Assembly (NCBI RefSeq): GCF_001659605.2
Contig: NC_035168.2
Coordinates: 1,768,912 to 1,832,911, forward strand
Reading direction: 5' to 3'
Source: Manihot esculenta
Taxonomy: Eukaryota > Streptophyta > Magnoliopsida > Malpighiales > Euphorbiaceae
Length of the DNA stretch: 64,000 nt
Shown here in pieces: positions 10,921 through 22,666 of the stretch (position 1 is its first letter; each line of letters begins with the position of its first letter). The notes below the pieces were generated by a model, which was not told where the DNA came from, made no database searches, and saw only the letters and a program-made list of their open reading frames with translations. Made by a program: the position numbers and the translations under genes.

Positions 10921-12244
10921 CAGAAAGATGGGAAGAAAGAAGAATAAGCAGAAGGAAATAAAATCCAGCCCAAGCTCTTCTCCTAAAGCCTTATCAGAAC
11001 AGTCAGAAAATCTAAACAAAACCTTAAACCCACAAGTAAAAAATCCAGACCTATCAGACCTAAAATCAAACCCATCATATTTAAAAAGATGGATTGAAGA
11101 ATTAAGTCAATCGCTAGAGGTGATTAAAGCATTGTAGAATATAGCCTCCTCCTCAGGAGACTCAGGTATGGCCTCTAAAACTAAAGCGATCGTACCCGCT
11201 CATGGTACGGCTAGTCTGTCTCAAACGGTAGACAGTAAAGATGTATCAAATCCGTTAATGGCTGTGGGTTTGCCAAAAATCCAATCTACTCATGAGTATA
11301 ATATAAGTTTTCATAAATGGACTATAAAAAATATTTCTGATTTTGAAATCGTTGTTGAAAATGGTTATAACGAGGTAAACCCATGGGGAGTTATTAAAAA
11401 ATATTATCCTGAGAATTGGTACTTTACACCTAAAGATTTTTCAAAATCTCAGGAATACTAATATAGTATTTTGGAAGATACTGAGTCAGTAAAAATAAAA
11501 CATAATTTTGATAAAAATGATAAAAATATAATAGCCTACTCTTCCATACAAATAAAACGGGTTATCCATCCTAAGGATTAGCCAACCCCGAATTTTTATA
11601 CTGGTCTAACATTTAAAACTCTAAAAAAGCATTTTACTTCATATAACTATTTTGATTATATAGATGCTTGGAAAAATGTTTTCAGTATCCAAAATCCAAA
11701 CCACACTCACTCATGGCTAATATATTTTGATCATTCAAAATTTAAAGAAAACACCAGATTTCTAAACTGGTTTTTAAAGTGGTAGCAGTATAGGGGTATT
11801 TCTGAAGAAATTATTTCGTCTGAAGTATCTCAAGTATATCAGTATTTCAAAAGCAATTATAAACCCAACTTGAATGAAACCTATATACCCCCTTTAATGT
11901 ATTTTTGTATAAACTTTTTTATTCCTTGGGTATACCAATGGTTTTTTGATTTTCAGTATATGGCGGAAACTTCTATTCCAGCCATAGTAAAGAAGTATAA
12001 AATTAAATGGTGGGGATCATTCAGAAACACCACCACAGAAATGGTTGTTAAGGAATGGATAATTAAAAAGGCACAATTCCCAGCTATATCTTATGCAACA
12101 AAATTATCCCTGTAAGATAGTTCTTCATTCGGAGCACAAAAGGCCCAGTGTCAAGCCCTACTTGCAGCTACTAAAACTCCAGAAGAATATAAGTTGATTT
12201 GTCAACTTATTTCGAAAGAAAAGGAAAAAATAAAGCAATCATGT

Positions 12245-12352
12245 GATAAAGAATCGTCAAAGGAATCCACTGATAAAGAATCATCAAAGGAATCCACTGA
12301 TAAAGAATCATCAAAGGAATCCACTGATAAAAAATCATCAAGAAAGTCTTCC
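12245..12352 (+). repeat. 27-bp tandem repeat, in frame in the viral downstream ORF
   Basis: Units start at 12245, 12272, 12299 and 12326 (the last diverged). Each encodes the nine-residue step DKESSKEST in the ORF frame. Twenty-seven bases keep the frame, so the array could have grown while the ORF was still coding. Confidence 0.9.
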
Positions 12353-12362
12353 AATAAAAAAG

Positions 12363-12366
<4 letters not shown>

Positions 12367-12397
<31 letters not shown>
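12367..12397. repeat. TA dinucleotide microsatellite
   Basis: About 15 TA/AT units at the 3' edge of the pararetroviral remnant. Such repeats are often found at borders of integrated caulimovirids, which is one reason to place the boundary here. Confidence 0.9.
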
Positions 12398-12398
<1 letters not shown>

Positions 12399-12430
12399 TT
12401 CGAAAATATCTTTCCTTTTATAAAAAATAA

Positions 12431-13904
12431 ATTAAAAATAAATTAACATTGAATCCACTTTTTTTAAAAAAATATTTTATCCTTTTGATATTCTTATGAT
12501 TAAAATATATCAAATTTAGTTTTAAATAAATTTCTAATCGATGTATCTAAGAAGGTACTTCTATGCATTATTAGTTATATAATGATTTAAGCAGTATCTA
12601 TGGCGTCCCTTTTGCCATTTTCTTTACAAGATTACAAGAAAGGTTGACAGACCATGCACAATATCACTAATCCTAAATAGTTCACTTGTTCACAAAGATA
12701 AAAAAAGCCTTCCACAATTGAAAGACTTCACTTGAAAGTCCACTCTAGATGCCATGAAAATTATTAGTTATTGCCAAATTGCTTATCAACTAAAGAGAAA
12801 AAAAAAATCACAAGAAAAAAATAAGGGAGGGAAAAATAAAGGAAAAGAGAAAGAAAAAGAAGACTTTCCACTTAGATTTGTGGTGGAAGAATATGCTTTA
12901 ACATCACTGTAAGTGCTCTTCGATGTTGATATGCATGATTTAGGCAATTACATAAATATATGCATTATCTTTAACAGTTAGATAATAATTTTAAAGATAA
13001 TACTTCATTTAAAATGTTAATATTTAAAAGTTGAGAGGGTAAATTACTAAAAATTATTTTTTTTAAGAATTAACTAACCTTACCTGCTGCTAAAATGACT
13101 AATTATTATGAAAAAAATGTAATCATAAAACATAATCTTAATATTTATGAAAGCAGAAATTTTAATATCTTTTAATAACTATTGGATTTTGAATACCAGA
13201 TTGAACCATACACAGATTTGTCCGCCAATATGCAACTCAAACCTCACTCGGATAAGTTGAAGCGAAGAAGGTCAAACCCAATCGACTTATGGATCCGTGG
13301 GCAACAAACGCCTAAATATCTATGATCGTATCAACATGGCAGCGGAGGGAATTAAATGACCATTTGACGATAAAAAATGGGTGAAGATAAAAAGAAAAAA
13401 ATAAAGAAAGAAAGATACGAGCCATGCATATCAATCTTATCAAAATAAAAAGAAAAAAATATATATATAAGCCAACTAAATCAATTTTATTAAAATACAT
13501 CTTGAGCTTGTCCTCTATCGATCTCATATAGCTTGCTCAAATTAATTTGGAATTAAACTGAGTTGTTAAGAAAAAAAAAAAAAAAAAAAAACAACACCAG
13601 AAAACAAAAATAAAGTCTAAATAAAATTCAATACTTCTATACGGAATTGCTTTTCCTGTTTTAGAAAAGACGAATTGCTTTTTCTTCACAGCTATTTATT
13701 CTTATACATTCCAACAGATTCCAATTACTTTCTGTACAAATTAAGCATCTGATGCCTCTTTTTTTCTCCATGTCTTTCCATCCATCACACGAAAAATCTG
13801 TCCTTGGAATCACTTTTATAGCTCTACAGGCCAATTATTTCTACCACCTTTAGCTACTTGAATATTCAAAGACCATAAACATCCACAACAGTCAATTACT
13901 CTTT
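12431..13904. other. Intergenic, AT-rich, no gene seen
   Basis: Non-coding sequence between the pararetrovirus and the 3' end of the receptor kinase gene. It holds A-rich runs, including a long poly-A at about 13569-13590, and no open frame with protein-like composition. The last few hundred bases probably include the 3' UTR of the minus-strand kinase gene. Confidence 0.6.
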
Positions 13905-15797
13905 CTAAAGAGCATCTTCAAGACCTTTCTCTTGATTTACTATTTCAACTATGCATTCAAGTTGCTGAACCACTTCTTTCATGCAGGGCCTATCTGCCTT
14001 CCTCTCGCACAGACAAGCAAAGGCAAGCTCCGAGAAGAGTTTAATGCTTGTTAGTATATTCTCCGATGGATGTTCCCCAAGCAGCCGGTGATCGGTGACT
14101 TCCATGATTGCACCATTTTTTGCTTGTTGGCTAACATAAATGGCTAAATTCACATTATCTTGATCTCTGGAGAAATCAATGGCTTTTTGTGAAGTTAAAA
14201 GCTCAAGCAACACAACCCCATAACTATAAACATCACTTTTATCATTTAGTTGGTAATTACGGTAATATTCAGGATCCAGGTACCCTAGTGTTCCTTGAGC
14301 ACAAGTTGACACATGGCTTAGCCCTGGACGAGCCAGTCTGGAGAGCCCAAAATCTGAAACTTTAGCGTTGAACTCATCATCTAGTAGTATATTTGTTGAC
14401 TTGACATCTCTGTGGTAAATGGGTGTGCATACTCCAGAATGCAAATAAGCTAATCCTTCAGCAGTTTGCAGAGCGATTCTCAGCCTTGTTCTCCAATTCA
14501 GAAAGGTAGAAGAGTTTCCATGCAAAAGATCATGGAGAGCGCCATTGGAGATGTACTCATAGACCATCAAGGGCTGCTCACCTTCTACGCAACAGCCCAA
14601 GAGTCTAACCAAGTTCTTGTGATTGACTTGAGAGAGTATTCCAACTTCGTTGAGTACTTGTTGGGTGCTTTTGACATTGCCAACTTTAGCTAACTTAATA
14701 GCCACCACAGTTCCATCTTGAAGCTCACCTTTGTAGACTTCTCCGAAGCCTCCACTTCCCAAAATCCTGTCTTTAGAAAAACTGTTTGTTGCTTTCTTTA
14801 TGTCTTTCAGCTGAAACATCCTTGCAGTTTGCCCACCATTGCTTGATTTCAACATGTCTTCTCTCTCTTTTGCGAGCTTTGCTTGAGCAAAACGTGGGGA
14901 CTTGCGTAAAAAGATTACACCCATCACTGCAGCTACCGAAAAAAAGGAGACTACTCCTATTGAGACTTTTAAACTGAGGCTCGCCTTCCTGCTGCTTCTC
15001 ATTTTTTGGCAGCTACCATGATCATGATCCCAGTGATAGCCCCTATTGCAGAGACAACGAAAGAGGCTGTTTGTACCAGAAGATAAACACCTAGAAGCTC
15101 CAGAGCAATCGAGCTGCGTTTTACAAATTGGTTCAGCGGGAGAAGCCCATTGAATTTCAAGTCCCTCTTCCCATTGACTTGCAGGCCTTTCAGGATCCAA
15201 ATTAAGGATACTTCTGAACGCTTTACAGCCTGAACTATGAAGCCTTATCTTGTAAGCTGACGGAATTCCACCGGCGATGAAGGTGCAGCAAGGGTTGACA
15301 CTGCTGGCACACTGAAGAGATCGATTTTTCTCAACATGTCCAGAGCTTTCTAAGTAACTATGACAAAGACTCGAAGGAGTGCAATTGAGAGGAGAGACAA
15401 AGAGCCGAGGTGAACAGTTGAAGAGGAAGATTGTGTTTGATGAAGTGACATTAAAAGGGAGTGTCTGGTTCAACCGAAGCCCCTCACTCACCAACATGTC
15501 TTGAGTAACACATGAGCCTGACACCCATGGTGATGGCTGCACAATCATCCGCTGAAACGAGGCCATGATTCTGAGTACAAGGTAAGAACTTCCATTCATG
15601 GCGTCAAAATAAAGTTTCTGAGAATTGGGATCACAACGAAGGTGATAGTTTGGGTCACCACAATTAGGGTGTGTGCTCAGAGGATATGGAACTTCTATGG
15701 AGCCACAGCTTGGGCAAGTTTTCTGGGGATAACAGTAATGGCTGAAGAAGAGAAGATAACAAACATAGCTAAGAAAGAGAAGTGGCTTTGCAATCAT
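13905..15797 (-). CDS. Wall-associated receptor kinase-like protein (WAKL20/15 type)
   Basis: A single-exon gene of 630 residues. I start at the ATG at 15797 because the frame further upstream has only a TTG. Residues 1-24 are a signal peptide. An extracellular Cys-rich GUB_WAK pectin-binding-type domain begins CPSCGSIEVPYPLS, and a Cys-rich segment (about 225-265) precedes the membrane. A transmembrane helix lies at about 275-298. A Ser/Thr kinase follows with glycine loop GSGGFGEV (347-354), Lys in VAIK (368), HRDVKSTN (462-469) and DFG (482-484). It is an RD kinase, so probably active. The family senses wall pectin or pathogen cues at the plasma membrane. No EGF repeats are seen, which fits the WAKL15/20 subgroup and not true WAKs. 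All key residues are present. Confidence 0.93.
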   Translation of the reverse strand: MIAKPLLFLSYVCYLLFFSHYCYPQKTCPSCGSIEVPYPLSTHPNCGDPNYHLRCDPNSQKLYFDAMNGSSYLVLRIMASFQRMIVQPSPWVSGSCVTQDMLVSEGLRLNQTLPFNVTSSNTIFLFNCSPRLFVSPLNCTPSSLCHSYLESSGHVEKNRSLQCASSVNPCCTFIAGGIPSAYKIRLHSSGCKAFRSILNLDPERPASQWEEGLEIQWASPAEPICKTQLDCSGASRCLSSGTNSLFRCLCNRGYHWDHDHGSCQKMRSSRKASLSLKVSIGVVSFFSVAAVMGVIFLRKSPRFAQAKLAKEREDMLKSSNGGQTARMFQLKDIKKATNSFSKDRILGSGGFGEVYKGELQDGTVVAIKLAKVGNVKSTQQVLNEVGILSQVNHKNLVRLLGCCVEGEQPLMVYEYISNGALHDLLHGNSSTFLNWRTRLRIALQTAEGLAYLHSGVCTPIYHRDVKSTNILLDDEFNAKVSDFGLSRLARPGLSHVSTCAQGTLGYLDPEYYRNYQLNDKSDVYSYGVVLLELLTSQKAIDFSRDQDNVNLAIYVSQQAKNGAIMEVTDHRLLGEHPSENILTSIKLFSELAFACLCERKADRPCMKEVVQQLECIVEIVNQEKGLEDAL

Positions 15798-18607
15798 CTT
15801 GCTTGAGCACAAAGAGCTGCAATGAACTAGCAATGGCAGAAAGAGGAAGAGTTGATGGGGTAAATAAAGAGCTGGAGAAAGATGGAATAAAGTGGGTGAA
15901 TTTTCATAATTTGGAATTTCTTGCCATGTGCTTTACATTAAGAAAGATTAATATTGTTAATCTTGTTTAGTGGATCTTAATTTCTTCTTATTTCATGTGG
16001 TTCTTCATCATCAAAATTTTTGAAGAAGTATTAATTAAAGGGAAATTCTGAGGCACGATCAACGCCATTGGCTCTGCCACTCATTTCAAGCTTAGGTTCT
16101 CTTCATGGATGATACTATTATTGGTAAGATGTAAGCACAAGTACAATATAATATAATACATATTTAAGCACAAGACAAACTTTCGCCTGTTCCAACACAT
16201 TAATTAATTCAAAGAAGTAGATAGAATTTTTCATGCATTAGTTACTTATTCGCAAAAATTAATTTGTATTTAAAATAAGTTATTCTTATTATTTAATAAT
16301 TATATTATAAAACGATATTAATAAATTTATAAGAATTAATTTGTAGATGAAAATAAAATATTTCAAACGGTATTTTTCACCATAGAGATTAATTTATTGA
16401 TTTTTAAATTTTAAAAAAAATTAACTAAATAATTAACGTTTAAAATTTTGAAAACTAATAAGTAGATTTTACTAAACTATAACGATATAGTCTAATTTAA
16501 CCATATACATTTATACTCTCTTCTAAAATTTTAAAAGATTCAGAGTTTGAGAAAAAATTTAAGTCAAAAGTAGTTTTTATAATATAGAAAATCTTATTAG
16601 TTAAATTTTTAATTTTAAAAAATATATTAAAATACTTTCGATATATTAAAAAATTTATTAATTATTTTTTTTTATTAATTTTAACCGTTAAATACTGATA
16701 AAAATTTAAAATACTGATAAAAATTTAAAATATTATTGAATTGAAAAATTAATTAGTTTAATTTTTATAAATTAAAAAATTAATTAATAAATTTTATTTA
16801 TATTATAGAGATTAAATAGTTAAATATTTAAATATTTAAAAAGTTATAAAAATTGGTTAACATATATTTTAATATTTAAAAATTTTTTAATAAATTTTTT
16901 AGTTTTATTAAATTTAAAAACTAAATAATTTTATTTTTCCTAAAATTTAACCATATAAATTGGGCTTCACTCAGGTCCATCACTATACCATTTGCCAGAA
17001 TTTTTTTTTATTTCAATTTTTGGATTCCCATTGTCCATCACTACACCATTTGCCAGAGTTTTGTTTTTTTTTTTATTTCAATTTTTGGGTTTTTTATTTT
17101 TTAATTTAAAACAAATTCCAAAACTGCATCACATCAATTAAGAGAAATGGAGAGGAGAGGTGATTCAGGGGATCTATAATTTTTTAGAAAAATTTCTTTA
17201 CTTATTGTATTAATTAGTAGCTTATTAACCACGAATTAATTTAACAGCCGCAGCATCCTGTATTCATTAATTTAAAATTATTATAATTTAACCACTGATT
17301 TGATTTCAATTTCGGTTTTAATTAGACTATAATCATACAGGATCGTGCTTAATAAGATAAAACTTGTATAATTTTTATTATCTAAATTTTCATATTTTAA
17401 AATTAAAAAAAAAAACTTTTAAACACGTGGATTTAGCAAATAAAAAAAAAATCAAACTTTATAGTAGGGGATATTTTTCCATACAGCTCTCCACAGGTCA
17501 CTTGGCTTAAAATTGATTCCTTTGTTTAAACTCCCTTAATATTTATACATCTAGCAATTATTCTAATTGATTTTATCATTTAAATTTTATAAAATTTATA
17601 AAATATTTAAATTCATGTAATTTGAATACTACTACGTTCCATAATTATTTTTTTTAGTTGAAAATTGATGATCGAGAAAGTGAAATCTAAGATCTCTAAA
17701 ATCTATTCAGATGCATTTATCATAAAACTAAATTTATGAGTGTTATTTATTTATTTTTTTTAATATCAATATATTAAATACATGTAATGGTATTTTTAAA
17801 ATATTTTCACATATTTATCTTATAATATATATATATATATATTAAAAATAAATTGTAAAAAATTATAAAAAATATAATTTTATTATAAATTTTAATTGAA
17901 TATATATAAATAAAAAAATTAAAATATATTAAATTTAAATTAATTATATTTTATCCTAAACATTAATTTGTTTAGAAGAGAATAGTGTATAAAATTTAAA
18001 AAAAATAAATAGTACCTTTATCTCAAATTTATGTATTAAATTTCATTAATAGATTTAATATCGATAATTTTGATATTAGATTAAATTTAAATTAAATTTA
18101 ATTTATTTAAAAATTAAAAATATAAAAAAATAAACAGCATATTATTTTTATTTTAAAGTGATTGAATATTCATAAAAGTGAGCAGTTAGAATTAAATAAT
18201 TAAATTTGTACAAAAATAATTAACAAAACAATGAATATAATATTTAAACTTAAATATATAGAAATTAATTTCCAGTAAAATTGCAAATAGCAAATCATAT
18301 CCCTCTACGCATGTGCACGTGTCACCTTCTGATTCACTCGTTATATAAATCAAAAAAACGCGCCAAGCAACTACCACAACACATGTTTCGGACCTGCCCT
18401 GGCATCTACAGCAGATAAAATTAATTTTTTAAAACCCGACCCGATCAAATCCTTAAACCCCTAATCTCCGAGTAATTATATCTGTTTTAATTTCTCATAA
18501 TCGTCCCATTTTCTCAGCAGCCACAACAGAAGCCTCGCTGACTCACAGTAAAAAGGGCAAAAAAAGGTCTCCTTTCTTCTTCGCTCCTCTGTGTTTTCGT
18601 GAGCCAA
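15798..18607. other. Intergenic between divergent genes
   Basis: A 2.8-kb spacer shared by the upstream regions of the receptor kinase (minus) and threonine deaminase (plus). It is strongly AT-rich from about 16200 to 18300 with many short TTAATTTTTAAATTT-like repeats, and has a tandem duplication of about 58 bp (CCATCACTA..CCATTTGCCAGA) at about 16978 and 17036. Bases 18300-18600 are less AT-rich and look like the promoter and leader of the threonine deaminase gene. No further gene seen. Confidence 0.6.
18316..18348 (+). promoter_or_regulatory. G-box and TATA box upstream of threonine deaminase
   Basis: A CACGTG G-box lies at 18316-18321 and a TATA-like TATATAA at 18342-18348, about 260 bases before the start codon. 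This would give a leader of roughly 230 bases, which fits a plant housekeeping gene. Inferred from motif and spacing only. Confidence 0.5.
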
Positions 18608-21600
18608 ATGGAGGCTCTTCGCATAACGTCATCGCAGGCGCCTCTTCTCTGCCCTCACCGCCGTTACAAATTGACACCACAAACCCTCCCTGTATCCCGC
18701 AGGACTCCCATCAAGCCCTTCATTAATGCCGTCTTCTCCAAATCGGCGGCGGATGTCCCTCCATTGCCTACGTCATCGCCTGCAATTCCCTCGCCGACAC
18801 CATCCTCTACTGTTTCGACTGATAGGAAGAAAGTTTCACCCAATTCTCTCCGATACCCGCCCGGTTACCTCGGGGCCGTACCTGAACGGACGGTTCAGGA
18901 CGGGAGTAATAACATTATTAACGCCATGGAGTACTTGACGAATATACTTTCGGCTAAGGTTTATGACGTTGCGATTGAATCTCCCTTGCAGTTCGCGCCT
19001 AAGCTGTCGGAGAGATTGGGGGTCAAGGTCTTCCTCAAGCGAGAGGACTTGCAGCCGGTAAAGTTTTTCTCTTTTCAATTTTTGTTTTCTAGTTATATTT
19101 GTTTGAGTCATTAACGGTTTGATTTTTTTTTCTTTCTTTTGAATGCTATATTGAGGCCTTCTTAATGAATCTCCGGGCTTAATAATGTGAAACGTGAATT
19201 AATTCTTTAAAAACTAGTGGCTCGTGGGTTTTGGCAATCCTTTCATGGATGAAGCTTTTTGGGGGGTTGATAGAATTTGGAATTATCTTATTCTTTGGTG
19301 ATTTCAACATTTTTCCTCCTCAATGTTGGCTTAAATTGGGTGATCCTTGATCATTATTCTGTTGGATAAGGCTTTTGGTTTGAGTCGAGCTACGTGATAT
19401 AAGTGCTTATTATTAGTTTGTTTCCATGTATTTAACTGACGGCGGCGTTAGCCTTGCTTATGAAATCGTTATTGTACATTCTTACTTCAAATTTTCCTTC
19501 TGATGGAAAATGTGCTGAACTAGTGCCAAAATATGCGGACACCTTTCAGATTCTTTATTAATTTTAAAGGAAGTAAATTTTAAATGGTGGCTTTGAGATA
19601 ATCAATATGTATTTGTTTAGGCTTTCAAAGAATTATGTTGCAGCCAAGCAGGATGCATATTGGTGTGTCCTTTTTGATATTTGAATGGGACACATGCATG
19701 TTCTGATGTCATTTCCTGGCTGTCTTGATCTCTGGTTCTCAGGTTTTCTCATTTAAGCTTCGTGGAGCCTATAATATGATGGCAAAACTTCCTAAGGAAC
19801 AGTTGGAAAGAGGGGTTATCTGTTCATCTGCTGGAAACCATGCTCAAGGTGTGGCATTAGCTGCCAAGAAACTAGGTTGTAATGCAGTGATTGCTATGCC
19901 TGTAACTACTCCAGAGATCAAGGTACAGGCTGTTCAATTTTACTTTTATAATTCAATTGTTAGTATGATTTCTCAATTTATCAGTGGCTTTGTTTCTTCT
20001 ACAGTGGCAATCTGTTGAGAGACTGGGTGCAACTGTCATACTAGTGGGGGATTCTTATGATGAGGCACAGGCATATGCTAAAAAAAGGGCCAAAGAGGAG
20101 GGTAGAACATTCATACCTCCTTTTGATCACCCAGATGTTATAATGGGACAGGGAACAGTTGGAATGGAAATTGTGCGTCAAGTGCAAGCCCCAATTCATG
20201 CAATCTTTGTGCCTGTAGGGGGTGGCGGGCTAATAGCTGGTATTGCAGCATATGTAAAGAGGGTTAATCCTGAGGTGTGTTGGTTATCGTACTAGAACTT
20301 TCATTTGCTCTTTTAAACTATCCATGATATATACTTTAGCATTAGTTATGTTGACATTGCTACTATCTTCTTCATATTACTTCTAGGTGAAGTTTCTACA
20401 AATTATGGGAGCTTTAAATTTATGAATACCACTAACATGATACTCAAATGCAGGTAAAGATCATTGGTGTGGAACCCTCTGATGCAAATGCAATGGCATT
20501 GTCCCTTCATCATGGTGAAAGAGTGATACTGGACCAGGTTGGAGGTTTTGCAGATGGTGTGGCTGTTAAAGAGGTTGGTGAAGAAACTTTTCGTTTATGC
20601 AAGGAATTGGTAGATGGTGTGGTTCTTGTAAGCCGTGATGCTATCTGTGCCTCAATAAAGGTGAGCTTTACTTAATGTTATATATATATAGTCCTTTAAT
20701 TCAAAAGGCATTCATGGAGACTAGTATTTTTAGTTAGCGAGTTAGGTTGCTAGCTAGCTTCGTAGCATAGTTGGAAGAAACATTGGGAAAGAAAGTTATA
20801 AGAGCATTGCACAATATAGCTTTCCAAAAACATATCACAATTTTCACAATGTTTGCTTGAGCAAACAACCGGATGGATTTGTTAAAGGATGAACTACACA
20901 TTGATGAGTGTTTGTGAGTATGAGAGAGAGAGAGCTTTAACATGTTTCATGTTTTATTTTATTAATTTTTTTCTTTTATTTTATAAGAAACATGTTTCAT
21001 GTGTGGCAGGATATGTTTGAGGAGAAAAGAAGCATTTTGGAGCCAGCGGGTGCTCTTGCCCTTGCTGGAGCTGAAGCATACTGTAAATATTATGGCCTTA
21101 AGGGCAAAAATGTTGTTGCAATAACGAGCGGAGCAAATATGAACTTTGATAAACTGAGGGTTGTGACGGAACTTGCCAATGTTGGTAGACAACAAGAGGC
21201 TGTGCTTGCAACTGTTTTGCCAGAGAAGCCTGGGGCGTTCAAACGCTTTTGTGAACTGGTTCTTTACATAACTTATTCAACTTCGCTTGTTGAGCTTTTG
21301 TTTTGTTCTGTACTGAAAATGATTTGGGTTGCAGGTGGGACCTATGAATATCACTGAGTTCAAATACAGATGTAATTCTGAAAAGGAGGCTGTTGTTCTA
21401 TATAGGTTAGTGTTATTGAATATGACAGTTGTTTAATATATATATAAAAATCGCTTTGTTGATATAGTACAGCAAACAGTTTTGTGTGATTGCTTATATG
21501 ACTAATGTTATAAAGGATTCACCAGTACATGTCTTTTTCTAAATTGTTTGAATGTAGCTGCTAATTTGCTAGTTGATTAAGAAATGAGGGCAATTAATTA

Positions 21601-22666
21601 TCCATGTGATATTATATGCAGTGTTGGGCTTCATACAGTTTTTGAAATTGATGCACTTCAGCAGCGGATGGAATCTTCTCAACTGAGAACTTGCAATCTT
21701 ACATCAAGTGACTTGGTCAAAGATCATTTACGTTATTTGGTAATTATATTTTTTTAAATTATCTCTTTGTCCTTCATAATGCATGGCTGCAAGCCAACTC
21801 TTTTGAAATTAGTGTTTGTTGTCTTGTTTTTCAGAGGACATCATTTTTCTGGTATCTGGACTTTAGGCTATCTATGAACTTATAAATGTTATAATCTTGT
21901 AATTATCTTTATCTTCACAAACAATAACAAGTGAAACCACCTTTTATTGTCCCTTTCTTCCTATAAATGTCAATTCCAGCTTCCAAGTGTGATAGCATTT
22001 CAATTTACCACAAGCCCACCCATCTTGGGAAAACCCAAATGTGTCATTCCACCAAAAGATAATGATAAAGCAATTAAAGCAAATAGGATTCTATCATCTC
22101 TTTTCTTTGCCTTTTGAGTTGGTGTTGCAGCGTGAAGTGAGAGGAAGGATTGTGATTTCTCTCCTTTTAAGTTCATTAATTGTGACAAGACATTTTTAGT
22201 GAGGAAAATGAATCCATGTAAATTTGTGTTTAGCATGTTTAAATTTTGCTTCACTGGTGCAATGCAATTCTAACGCTAGTTTGTTATGTACTTACAGACG
22301 GGTGGCAGACTGAAAGTTTCGGACGAGGTTCTTTGTCGTTTTGTTTTCCCAGAAAGGCCTGGTGCTCTCATGAAATTCTTGGACGCTTTCAGTCCACGTT
22401 GGAACATTAGTTTGTTCCATTACCGAGGGCAGGTTGGTCCCGTAAATATTAATATAATCATGTCGGGAAATATTTTCCATCTGGTCAATCTATATTAATT
22501 CATTCTTGGATTTCCTCTCAAACAGGGTGAAACTGGCGCGAATGTGTTGGTTGGAATTCAGGTTCCTGAAAATGAGATGGACGAGTTTCATAGTCGTGCC
22601 AACAGTGTTGGATATGATTATGTTATTGTAACTGATGATATTAACTACCAGCTTCTGATGCATTAA
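18608..22666 (+). CDS. OMR1: Threonine deaminase (biosynthetic), chloroplast
   Basis: Nine exons: 18608-19057, 19743-19922, 20005-20274, 20454-20660, 21010-21258, 21335-21405, 21622-21739, 22298-22432, 22526-22666. They sum to 1821 nt, so frames close exactly on 606 residues, close to Arabidopsis OMR1 (592). The start is the first ATG in frame (a GTG precedes it). Residues 1-90 are a Ser/Pro/Arg-rich transit peptide. The PLP fold II enzyme part includes the PLP lysine in FSFKLRGAY (residue 155), SSAGNHAQG and the [10 protein letters not shown] glycine loop. Two C-terminal ACT-like regulatory domains follow ([13 protein letters not shown] in the second). It converts threonine to 2-oxobutanoate, the first step of isoleucine synthesis, with isoleucine feedback at the ACT-like domains. 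Introns are all GT/AG. No damage seen. Confidence 0.95.

Larger units (their letters stand above)
5985..12430 (+). mobile_element. Endogenous pararetrovirus (Caulimoviridae), decayed, Florendovirus-like
   Basis: The plus strand encodes, in order, the C-terminal part of a movement protein, a coat-protein region with a damaged zinc knuckle, an aspartic protease, reverse transcriptase with YIDD, RNase H, and a further ORF of unknown function. This is caulimovirid order with no LTRs and no integrase. Many stops and frame changes make it non-functional. The 5' part is missing: the Ty3/Gypsy LTR tail abuts the movement-protein coding sequence at about 5957-5985. A second ORF after RNase H fits the florendovirus layout as I recall it, but the genus is uncertain. 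A+T content is very high throughout, as in this family. Confidence 0.88.
10928..12430 (+). pseudogene. Pararetroviral downstream ORF of unknown function, broken
   Basis: Downstream of RNase H a second coding region is split into open pieces (10928-11137, 11168-11461, 11870-12115, 12194-12430), with more coding-like sequence between them. Conserved-looking elements are NPWGVIKKYYPENWYFTP, a Trp/Phe-rich middle, and KKYKIKWWGSF near the end. I do not know its function; I recall similar proteins encoded after the polyprotein in endogenous florendoviruses and scattered in plant annotations. The 3' end is a Ser/Lys/Glu/Asp repeat (see 12245-12352) running into a TA repeat, so the true C-terminus is unclear. 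Confidence 0.55.

Noticed and set aside
14466..14977. Plus-strand open frames inside the kinase gene
   Set aside because: They are antisense shadows of the conserved kinase reading frame.
15798..15833. Longer receptor-kinase start
   Set aside because: The extra 12 codons begin with TTG. The ATG at 15797 gives a proper signal peptide.
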